A DNA stretch of 64,000 nt from Chaetomidium leptoderma. Taxonomy: Eukaryota > Ascomycota > Sordariomycetes > Sordariales > Chaetomiaceae. Made by a program: the position numbers and the translations under genes. The stretch spans positions 1-64,000 of the forward strand of contig MU856900.1 in the NCBI GenBank assembly GCA_033296705.1. Reading direction: 5' to 3'. Positions 1 through 11,000 of this stretch are shown here, one piece after another. Position 1 is the first letter of the stretch. Each line of letters starts with the position of its first letter. Below the pieces are notes generated by a model, which had not been told where the DNA came from, ran no database searches, and worked only from the letters and a program-made list of their open reading frames with translations.

Positions 1-511
1 AGGAATAGGGAATGAAGTTATCGGGTAAATGGAATTAAATGGTGGGCCCTGATTTTACGGGTGGGGTCAGTGCATTAAGTTTTGGGGTTTTGATTCAGTT
101 TGAGCCCGCGACCCCCGTAGTCGGCAGTGGTTGGGACAATTCGTGGTAGCCTTCTGTGTTTGAAGTTTGAACCTTTCAACCTGTCTGCCTACATAAGGTA
201 TCTAAGGTACCGTTTATCCGAGCGCCGGTGTTGCGTTGGTTCTTTTTGTCTCGGTAACTTTCACGTGCTTTGGCGACTCACGCTCCACTGCGGCGCGACT
301 TGCTTGGAACTTGCAACCGCGTCGTGGCCTGGAATTCAGGATCATGAGCACAGCACCTTGTTTCCTGGTTTAATTTTATCCAACGCGTCCTGACTTACCC
401 TCACATGCTTGGAGTGATTTTGGATGCGTCAAATATGATGGTCTGGTCTCGCGCGCACTTGTCCGCCGCCGAGACTCGAGTCACTCGACAACGGCATCAC
501 GACGAGTCAAG
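1..511. other. Upstream region of REV3, no gene seen
   Basis: I see no convincing gene here. An 88-codon open frame at 127-393 resembles nothing I know and has no sensible splice continuation. The stretch just before 512 probably contains the REV3 promoter and short leader. Confidence 0.5.
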
Positions 512-3500
512 ATGGACGTGTTCCGCGTCCGACTGAAGTGCATCGACCACTACCAGGGCACGCCAACCCGATATGACCCCCAGTTGCGCAAAGATGCCCC
601 CCTTGCGGAGGCTGCCAGGCAGCCCAAGGTCCCCGTCATCCGCGTGTTCGGATCAACCGAGACGGGGCAGAAGGTGTGCGCTCACATCCACGGCGCATTC
701 CCCTACCTTTACATCGAATACCGAGGGCCCCTAGATAAGCCCACAGGTGAGTGGTTGTCTATTTCTTGATTGTAGTAGCTTGGGACCTCTTGCTTACGCG
801 GAATGTAGTGTCCGAGTATATCTACGGGCTGCACCTATCAATTGACCACGCCCTGGCCGTCAGTTACCGCCGAGATCAGTACCGAGACCCTCAGAGATTT
901 GTTGCCCGCGTCACCCTCGTCAAGGGCGTACCATTCTATGGCTTTCACGTTGGGTACCGCTTCTACCTCAAGATTTACATGCTCACCCCCGTTGTCATGA
1001 CCCGGCTCGCCGATCTTTTGCAGCAGGGGGTCATCATGGGCCGAAAGTTCCAGCCCTACGAGGCACACCTGCAGTATCTTCTTCAGTTCATGGCCGACTA
1101 CAATTTGTATGGCTGCGACTACCTCGATGCCGGGAAAGTCACGTTCCGAGCCCCTATTCCTGGCCCTGCTGGTCCCGACGAGCCCACGCGCATCTGGGAT
1201 AGCAACACCATCCCACCAGAGACCATCACTGATGAGCATGGTCTTCCCCGAGTCAGCCATTGCTCCATCGAGGCGGATATCTGTGTTCAGGATATCTTGA
1301 ACCGCAAAGCCGTAAAAGAGCGGCGCTTGCATCACGACTTCACCGAACGAGAACACCCCATCCCGGCCGATATGAAGCTGGTCCACAGCATGGCGGGGTT
1401 GTGGCAAGATGAGACCAAGCGAAGGAAGAAGCGGATGGTCAAGTCTACGCCTGGAGACAGCCCGTTTCCACAAGATGCATTGGCCCCCATGTCTGCAGAT
1501 CCGCGCCATTCGCAACCGCCGCCGTGGATTCACGAGGAAGAATACCGAGAGCAGGTCCAGCAGTTGATTGAACAGGAGAGCAGGCAGGCTGGGACGGATT
1601 TGACCTTTTCCAACTACGTCGAATGCGACCCGAACGAGGACACGATACAGACTACTATACAGTCTGTGGAGGACTTGTTCCCAGAGCACTTGCTAGCTGC
1701 TCTGGGTCTTGAGAAGAGATTACTTCAAGGGCTCCAAGATGTAGCCAGCAGCATACAAGTTGATGAAACGGGAATTCGTGAGCTTGAGGTTTCTGAGGAA
1801 GAACAACAGCTCTTCCCGGATGATTCAGATGAGGATTTGGCCAAGAAGGTACAGGCATCTGGGGTTGGTGGGAAATTGGAGAAGAAGAAAAGTCTCGTTG
1901 GCGTTGGTGGCCCTTCTGCGGGCAATCAGGGAGGAGCACCGTCTGCCAAACACGACCCCGATGAGCAGCCGCACAAGCTCATCGCAGAATTGAAGCGGAC
2001 GATCAATGGCCTTGACGGTGGTCTTGGTGTCAGTGGACTACGCTCCGGCAAGCGCCCATACATTCCGATACCCAAGGAACTGCTCTCCGAGGCGATCATG
2101 TCAGACCTAATATCCAAAGACGATGGCGAATCCGGGCCCTTTGAGGCAGCGGGGCCAATCAACCTAAAACGCCCTCCGCCGACCTTGGAGAACGAGATAC
2201 CGCCCAAGCGATTGAGATGTGGCGGCGAGAGCAAAGCTACCCAACATATTTCTATCGAGCCTCCCCTTTCCGAACCGACTCCGGTGCCAGGCAGATCAAG
2301 GGCTGGTGTGTCTACTCCCACCACGCTGCCAGGGCCTCCGCCATCATCACAGCCAAAAAAGCCCGCTGTTAAAGGGAGCTCTCAGAAATATCAAAGCAAT
2401 CAGATCCTCGGCTTCCCGGTTGTCAAAGATGCTCATGATCCAGACACAGTGCTGAGGCTCACTCAACGAAGCGCCTCACAGCGGAGCGACGGTGAAACGA
2501 TGGGTAGCACGGCCAAGAAACAGGTGTCATTTGACCCCCTGGTGTCCGTTCAAGAAGTCAAGTCTAGTTCTGAGCTATCGGCGTCCTGCAGTCCGCTTTC
2601 TGGCTCCCAGTTCTCTGGCACGCCCCCGCGTCCAAGACTTCACTGGAGCGGCCAGACCACAATGTTTCTCATCAACAGCATGCCGCCCTCTGCCGAAGAG
2701 GTATGCTCGACTATGCAGTCGCACGGCCTGCCGGATGTCATCTATCAGGACGCCTATTACAGCAAGGACGATGATGTGCCACCGAGGCCAAGAGAGTACG
2801 CGGGACGGGAATACCGATTGGATGGGAACACGCTTCCATACCTGCCTGATTTCGATCCAACGGGTCAGTCTCCCGCTACATTCGGGGTGAAGCCAGAATT
2901 GGCGCCCGACTTTCCTGCGATGGATCTGGCCTACGAGAAGCAGCAAAGCCAATGCACCCTGAGAAGCTGGGAAATAGCTGAGCCACCTCCATCGTTCGCC
3001 GAAGTGAGCGGCTGGTGGGCCGAGAAGGAGAAGAGCAAGACTCAGAAAGCTCGCCCTGGCCGGCCACCACCGGCAACACAAGTGCAGAAGCCAGAGCTAT
3101 CTCAGATCGTCGGTCCGACTCCAAGGAACAGGCATGGCTTCAAATACTCGCAGAAACAAAAGTCAACCAGCGTCCAGCACGAGGCACAGTACATGAGTAC
3201 CTTGAGCCTTGAGATACACGTCAACAGCAGGGGCAAGTTGGTCCCAAACCCCGAGGAAGACGAAGTCCAGTGCATCTTTTGGTGCCTGAGATCCGACGAG
3301 CAGTGTCTGTTTGGCAGCCAATCTACTGACGCCACCATATCTGGGATTGTCGTCATTTCGGAAGATGGCAGTCTTGCCAAGCAGATACGCAGCCAGACCT
3401 CTGTTGAGGTGGTCGAAGAGGCTTCCGAGCTCGATCTCATGGTCAGAATCGTGGAGGTTGTGCGAGCTCACGACCCGGACATCCTCACGGGGTACGAGGT

Positions 3501-5811
3501 CCACGGCAGCTCTTGGGGCTATCTGGTGGAGCGGGCAATGCACAAGTATGAGTATGACTTGTGCAGCGAGTTCTCCCGGATGAAGTCCGAGTCTGCTCGC
3601 AAGCTCGGCAAGGACGCCGACCGTTGGGGTTTCAAGCAGACGTCCATGCTCCATGTCACTGGCAGGCACATCATCAACGTGTGGCGTGCCATGCGGGGCG
3701 AGCTCAACCTTCTCCAGTACAGCATGGAGAACGTCGTCTGGCATCTTCTGCACCGTCGCATCCCGCATTACTCGTGGCGGACCTTGACGGATTGGTACCT
3801 GAGCGGGCGACCAAGGGATCTGAGCAAAGTTTTGCGCTATTACCTCAAGAGAACGCGCATGGACATTGAGATACTGGAGGCGAACGAGCTGATTCCGCGG
3901 ACAAGCGAGCAAGCCAGGCTTCTCGGTGTGGATTTCTTCTCCGTCTTTTCAAGGGGTTCGCAGTTCAAGGTCGAGTCCATCATGTTTCGGATCGCGAAGC
4001 CGGAGAACTTCCTCTTGGTCTCGCCCAGCAGGAAGCAGGTCGGTGGCCAGAATGCTTTGGAGTGCTTACCCCTGGTTATGGAACCTCAGAGCGGCTTTTA
4101 CTCAAGCCCTCTACTGGTCCTGGACTTCCAGAGTCTGTACCCCAGCGTCATGATTGCATACAACTACTGCTATTCGACATGCCTTGGCCGCGTTGTCAAC
4201 TGGCGCGGGACGAACAAGATGGGCTTCACCGAGTACAAGCGGAGAGAGGGCCTTTTGCGGCTGCTAAAAGATTACATCAACATCGCTCCCAACGGAATGA
4301 TGTACACCAAGCCCGAGATCCGGAAGTCGCTGCTCGCAAAGATGCTTACCGAGATTCTCGAGACCCGGGTCATGGTCAAGAGTGGCATGAAAGAGGACAA
4401 GGACGACAAGACGCTGCAAAGGCTGCTTAACAACCGGCAACTTGCGCTGAAGCTGCTCGCTAATGTCACCTATGGGTACGCGTCGGCCTCGTTCTCGGGC
4501 AGGATGCCCTGCTCTGAGATCGCCGACAGCATCGTGCAGACAGGCCGCGAGACGCTCGAACGTGCGATTGCCTACATCCACTCCAACGAGCGTTGGGGCG
4601 CCGAGGTCGTCTACGGCGATACCGACAGTCTGTTCGTCTACCTCAAGGGGCGGACCCGCGAGCAGGCGTTTGACATTGGCGCCGAGATGGCCAAGGAGAT
4701 CACCGACATGAACCCGCGGCCGGTGAAGCTCAAGTTTGAAAAGGTGTACCACCCATGCGTGCTGCTCGCCAAGAAGCGCTACGTCGGCTACAAGTACGAA
4801 AGCCGTGATCAGACGGTGCCGGAGTTTGACGCGAAAGGAATCGAAACGGTCCGCCGCGACGGAACACCAGCGGAGCAGAAGATCGAGGAGAAGGCGCTCA
4901 AGCTCCTGTTCGAGACCGCGGACCTGAGCCAAGTCAAGGAATACTTCCAGTCCCAGTGCTCCAAGATCATGCGGGGCGCCGTCTCCATCCAGGATTTCGT
5001 TTTCGCCAAAGAAGTGAAGCTCGGCGGCTACAGCGGCAAAGGGCCCGGCCCGCCGGGCGCGCTCCTCAGCACCAAGCGCATGGTCGACGACGCGCGCACG
5101 GAGCCGCAGTACGGCGAGCGCGTGCCGTACGTGGTCGTGTCGGGGGCGCCGGGCGCGCGCCTCGTCGACCGGTGCGTGGCGCCCGAGGCCCTGCTCCACA
5201 ACCCGCACGCGTCGCTCGACGCCGAGTACTACATCTCCAAGAACCTCATCCCGCCGCTCGAGCGCATCTTCAACCTCGTCGGCGCCAACGTCCGCGCCTG
5301 GTATGATGAGATGCCCAAGGTCCAGCAGGTCCGTCGGCTTGAGACATCATCAACCACCACCAGTAATAACAACCTTAACAACAACGGCGGAACCAAAGAT
5401 AGCACGAGCAAAAAAACCCTCGAATTCTTCCTAAACTCAACCTCCTGCCTAGCCTGCAACGTCAAGATGTCATCATCATCAAAACACACAACGTCCCCCC
5501 CCCTCCCAATCTGCACCCGCTGCGCCGCGGACCGCGCCACGACCATGGTGCTGCTGCAGAACAGACTGAACCGCGAGCAGCGGCGGTATGCCGACGTGGT
5601 GCGGTTGTGTCAGAGCTGTGCTGGGTTTGCGCCGCTTGAGGTGGGGGCTGAGGAAGGGGGCGTGCCGTGTGATAGTAGGGACTGTCCGGTCTTTTATACG
5701 AGGGTGAAGCAGGGGAGTCGGGTTGCCGGGGAGAGGGGGGTTTTGGAGGGGGTTGTTGGGCGGCTTCGTCTTCTTGGGGAGGGGAGGGGGAGGGGGGGGT
5801 TGGATTGGTAG
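512..5811 (+). CDS. REV3: DNA polymerase zeta catalytic subunit Rev3
   Basis: Catalytic subunit of the error-prone B-family polymerase zeta, which extends from damaged or mispaired primer ends in translesion synthesis in the nucleus. Exons are 512-746 and 809-5811, joined in phase across a 62-nt intron, giving 1745 aa (yeast Rev3 is about 1500). The N-terminus has the conserved Rev3 start (MDVFRVRLKCIDHY). A long disordered middle follows. The polymerase core carries motif A (DFQSLYPSVM, about residue 1184), motif B (KLLANVTYGYASASFSGR) and motif C (YGDTDS, about 1347), so the catalytic aspartates are intact. The C-terminus has CxxC...CxxC (about 1625 onward, CysA) and CQSC...CDSRDC (about 1680-1705, CysB), the pair that in the family binds zinc and a 4Fe-4S cluster for Rev7/Pol31 contacts. 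The last codons run through a strong G-tract. Identification is firm; the first exon rests on splice phase and homology. Confidence 0.96.
5776..5799 (+). other. G-quadruplex-forming G-tract at the REV3 stop
   Basis: Four G-runs (4, 4, 5 and 8 G) are separated by single A residues on the coding strand, ending 10 nt before the REV3 stop codon. The pattern fits the standard intramolecular G4 rule with one-base loops. It encodes a Gly/Arg/Glu-rich tail in frame. Confidence 0.7.
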
Positions 5812-8019
5812 TTATGGAATAACGATGGGTTGGTTATCAAGGGGGGTGGTTGGATGGGCGTTGGAACGGGTTGGGTTGGGTTTGTTTTGGTATGTTGGAT
5901 GAGAGGGATGAGTGACGACGGGGGGTTGCATAGCATGGGGTGGTTGTGATGGTCGATAGATAGCATGGACGGCGGCATGAGATGGGTTAGCAAATTACAT
6001 CACGGACTTCGATGAGTCTAGACATCAACTGTGACTGTGCGACCTGCTGGGCTTGTTCTGGGGCGTGAACCTTCGTCATGGGTTACACCTGGCGTGCCAG
6101 CGATAGGTGTTGCAACGAGTAAGACAGGATGTGTTGGCCACAATGTCTTCCACGCGCGTGTCTACCTGTACAAGGAGAGACAGCGGCAGTCCGTCGCCCA
6201 TAACCGCAGGGGAGGTTTGTCCCGAGCCGGGCTCACTTTTCAGACCTTGGTTCCCGGCCGGGTGCGATTTCCGGCCTGCATGCCCCTCATCTCGGCCATC
6301 GCATGTCGAGGCTCCGTACGGAGATGGTGCCCGGAATCCAGCACGGAGCCAGCCCTGTTGACTACGGAGTAATCTGTAGAATCAGTAGATACAATCTCAG
6401 TGACCCAATTTCGGCCGGGTACATCCTGTGTAAGTGTGACCTCCCCCTTGGTGAGACATATGATTTCCCGCGATTCAGAACCTCAACGACACGGTCCATC
6501 ATTCTTCGAGTTCTCCGCGCCTGAGAGCAAAACGCTGCCGCAGGTGCCTCGTTCTGGTCTCGGTGGACCTCTCCGGCAGCCTGGACCAACCGGTGGAAAA
6601 GGCCCGGACGAGATGATTGGGAAACCTCGGTCAGAGTTGACTCGTCGAGGACATGATTTTTCCAGGTTCCCGGCATCTCCGCGAGTGGATCTCGGAAATC
6701 ATGGCCGCTCTTATGCACCGGGATCCAGCCTTGACTATTTTCAGGACCAGACCGGCGCTCTTTGGTTCGCCGCTCATGTCCTGGAACGGAGGCAGGGACC
6801 GGGTTGTCTGGCGTTGACGACGGCCAATGCAACTCTTGGACCCTGCAGCTGTCCACCTGGAACGAACCCCACTGTCTGTCCTTTAACTTATTTTTGTTAC
6901 AGCGTGGTGTCCGATTGTGTCCAGAAGACAGAATGAGGTGGGTGGCATCATGGATTGAAGTCACGAATGTGGCTGTCATCTTTCGATCGATCGATTGCAC
7001 CCGAAAAATGGCGGACATCCAGCACTGACGCCCTCACCGCAGACATTTGGATCGCTCATCAGCGGCAGATTGCAATGTTCGAGAAGGCCTCGGAACCACA
7101 GGCAGCGAAGGCTGATGCCAGTTGGCGGCTTGGCGCGTGGAGTGTGGAGTGTGGAGCACACATGGAGAATGCCCGTCGCGGACATGCGCGCTGCGTGCCC
7201 GATTGGTGCCTGAGGCCAACAAGTGCAACATTGAACCACCGAAAATCCTCCCTTGCGCGCCAGCGACGGGAGCGCTCCCTTCCCGTCGCTCTGGATTTGT
7301 TCGCCCCTCAACCCTCGAGACGTCCAGCAGACTCCTGCCTTCCTCGCTGCTGGATTCCATTTCCTCGCCCTTTGCACTGTCGTCGCACCCGATTTCGATT
7401 TCGATTGTTTTTCCCTTTTTTAATTTTCATTTACAGCAGCCCCGCGCGTGCCCGGTTTCCGAGCTTGCGGCTTGCGCGCTGTTGTCCTCTTTTTTGTTTC
7501 GGCCGGTTGTGCTTGGAGCCGTGTGATTTGCTGCTGTGGCCCCCCCCCGGCGCGCGCGTCAAATCCCCAATTGCGCACACGGGACACCACCTTGGCTCCC
7601 GTCCCCCCTTTGCGGCTGCCAAAAGTCAACAACACCACACCAACCCGAGGGGTCGCGTCACCCGGGCCCAAACCACGGCACAACAACACCTTCTTCGGCA
7701 GACCCAACGCTGTGTCTTCAGTCTTTCGCTTGTTCTTCTTTCGTTCACTTACACACTGTAATCAGTCTTTCTAATCTTTCTTTGCTTGCTTGCGGCATTG
7801 TCTTGTTCTTCTTGACGACACACAACTCTCCTTTTGACATTTTCCTATTCTTTTTTTTTGTCTTTGCAAACGCCGCCCGGTCTCTCCCCACATGTTGGAC
7901 TCCGCGCGGTGAAGGGACATTGCTTTCTGCATCCCCCGCAAACGCCGGCATCTGCAGCTTGGTGCTGCACCGGCGTACTTTGATACCGACGACCGGTCTC
8001 TTTGGCGACTTCGCCGATC
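5812..8019. other. Intergenic region and long leader of the Num1/ApsA gene
   Basis: No recognisable gene. Open frames of up to 218 codons exist on both strands (for example 6400-6936 + and 6362-7018 -), but none has recognisable motifs or supported splicing. From about 7380 the plus strand is rich in pyrimidine tracts, typical of a fungal promoter and 5' leader for the gene starting at 8020. An ATG at about 7894 lies in this presumed leader. Confidence 0.5.
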
Positions 8020-11000
8020 ATGACGACCTCGCTTGCGTCACCCGAGCCCGTCGCGGCTTCGGCCGCCGGCGATGTCCTCGATCCCTTTGTGGCGACCCCT
8101 TCGGGCCCGACTCATCTGCGGCACTCCAACTACGACACCCACCTCTTTGCCTTGGCCCCCGGATCTTCGGCCGAGCAGGTGAAGCGCGCGATTCAGGCCC
8201 ACTTGCGGGACACGGAGCGACGGATGGCTGAGGCGGGGAAACTGGGCACCGCACTCGTTCACCAACAGAAGGAACTGACCGAGAAGCTCCGCGAAGTGGA
8301 ACAGCTACAGTCCGAGGCCGAGCTTAACCCGGAACTGCGACAACGGCTGGTCGACATCGAGAAGGATTACAACGAGGTGGCCCGGGACAGCGCCCGAGCC
8401 CTGCTTCCCAAGCAGAGAGTGCCCAGCAATGAGGCCGCACAAGGCTCTCCGTTCTCCCCTGACGGCAAAAGTGTGGCTAGGGTGGGTTTTACCCCCAAGG
8501 TATTCCTGCTTTTGAAACCCCTCGGCTGATGCCCCTATCCAGCGTTCCGTTAGCCCGTCCAAGTTTGAGAGTCTCGCTGCGCCTTCTCCGACGAAATTCA
8601 GCGTCCCGAATCGCAAGGTCCGCAACCAACCCGCTAGTAGAGTCCACGACATCGAATTCGCCGCCGAGATCAGCACCTCCCTGATCTCCCAGGTCAGGAA
8701 TCTGCAATCTCTACTCTCCGAGAGGGAGGAGGAGCTCAAGGAGGTCAAATCGGAGAGGTCTCAGTTGGAGATCGACGCCGAGGGATTCCAGCAACGCCTA
8801 AAGGCCCTCGACGAGAGCGAAAACCGCTACAAGGACGAGAACTGGAACCTGGAGACGCAGATCCACGAGCTGATTGCCACGCAAAAGGAGGCGGCCGAGC
8901 GCGAAAAGAAGCTGACCCAGACGGTCAATATCATCCAGTCCGAGAGAAATGCCACCCAGAGGGAGCTGGAAGAGGTCAAAGACAACCTCGCCAAGCAAGA
9001 CGAGAAGCATTCCGCCGAGATCAAGAACCTCGAGATTGAACTTGGCACGAGTCGCCGGACTGCCGTGGTCTATGAGACCGAACGCTCGTCGCTCCAACGC
9101 AAGGTGGAGGAGCTCACGGGCCAGAACCAGGAACTGGCCAAGGCCTTCTCGGCTCTCCAGCGCGGACGGGCATTGGATCGCGAAGGCACCCTCAATGGGA
9201 GTGAGGAGGACTCCAACTCGGCTCCGGACCACAACACCCCCGAGCACTCGCCGCCTCCATCGCCCATGAAACCCACCCCTCGGCACTCTGCGCTGGAGTC
9301 TGAAACGCTTAAGACGTCGCTCGGTCACGCCCAGCGTACCATCCAGACCCTTCGCACCAACATCCACCGCGAGAAGACCGAGAAGCTGGAGCTGAAGCGT
9401 ATGCTCCAGGATGCTCGGGACGATATCGAGAAGCTTAGGAGCGACCCGCACCCCGCTCCTAAGAAGAGCCGCAAGGCTGAAGCGCGCGAGGCCAAGAAGC
9501 CTTCCTTCAAGCTGAACCAGCTGGGCGTCCAACGATCTAGCAGAACCGAAGTAGTCGAAGAAGACGAATGGGAGGACCAGTCTGAACTTCCGTCTCCCCG
9601 CGCGCTGTCGCATCGCGGCTCGGCTCTGCGCCTCCCGGGAATCACCGCTGCCCCTGTCGAGTCGAGCAGCGACCACTTCGACACGGCGAATGAGACGAGC
9701 GATGCTGCCTTTGAGACTGCTCATGAGCGGGCCACTGAAACCGAAGATTTCCAGACCGGCGTCGAGGACATGTCAGACGACTCTGGGGCGACCGAGACCG
9801 AGGCTGGCCCATCTCGAGGGCCCAACTCGATCAAGCGTCCCCCACCACTGCCCCCCCACCACTCTAGCCACCATTACTCGTTCGATAGCACTGCCTCGAC
9901 GTCGAGCGAGGAAGACGACTACCCTTTGTTCAACCCCGACAACATGAAGACGCCAACATCCGGCCCCAAGATGCGGATGCGCGTCAGCCGTAATTCCATG
10001 TCCCGCCGTTCGCGCCAGTTCAGCGAAGAACCCGCCGTGCCAGGTAGCCCTTCCGGCCTTCCCGCCAACGGCGCCTCGGCGACTCCGGGCGGTCAGAGCC
10101 TGTTTGCCGAGCTGAACGATCTTGACAACAGCGATGAAGACTCGTGCCCGGGTGGCAGTCCTAGTCGGAGGAGCATCCGATCCGGCACGCCTGCCACGCC
10201 CCGGAGCGTTGTTCGGGGTCGCCTTTCGCCTACCCACGAGGTTCCGTCAATGCCCAAGATCATGGTCGACAGCAGCACCATGACCGAACCGGTGGATCTC
10301 CGGATAGTGTCCGCGATTCTGGATGGAGAGAGAGGGTCTGAAGCCGATTTCCCGGAGAGACCAACGACGATGGAATCCGTGATCAGGCCTCGCGGCTCGA
10401 ATGCTTCGACTCAATGGCTAGGCGACGAACACAAGGATGGGGAGCTGCCAAGGTCTCTGCGTTCACTTGCCTACAGCGACGCTGGTGCCCAACACGACTT
10501 GGACACGGACACGAAATGGGCGCAGTTTCCGTCAATCCTCCCATCTCCCCCTCCACCGACACTGAGCATTGCGTCCATCCAAACGCAATACATTGAGCCT
10601 CGGTCAGAGCCGGAAGATCGCCCGCTCCCCGCACCCTTGAGCGTGTCCTCGATTTTGACTGAACAGACTGAGCCGATGGCCGAGCTCGTGGAACCACCAG
10701 CCCTTTCTATGGCGACTCTAATCTCTGAGCATGTCGAGCCCGTGGTTGAGCCAGAACCGCCCCTGCCGGAGCCGCCAGCGCTTAGCGTGCCTACCGTCCT
10801 TTTCCAGGATATCGCGCCTGTGTTCGAGCCGGAGATCCCTCTACCGAAACTCAGCGTGCCTGTCATCCTTTCCCAGGGTATAGAGCCCGTGTCCGAGCCG
10901 GAGATCCCTCTACCAAAACTCAGCGTGCCTGTCATCCTTTCCCAGGATATCGAGCCCGTGTCCGAGCCGGAACCCGCTCTACCGGAACCCCCGGCGCTCA

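Noticed and set aside
4264..5208. 314-codon open frame antisense to REV3
   Set aside because: It lies wholly opposite the conserved polymerase core and reads as an Arg/Leu/Val-rich shadow of GC-rich codons, with no motif of its own.
6362..7018. 218-codon minus-strand frame between REV3 and the Num1/ApsA gene
   Set aside because: No motif, no splice continuation, and overlapped by an equally open plus-strand frame; not enough for a gene call.
8798..9724. 308-codon open frame antisense to the Num1/ApsA gene
   Set aside because: Mirror of the coiled-coil coding region; Leu/Arg-rich shadow with no domain.
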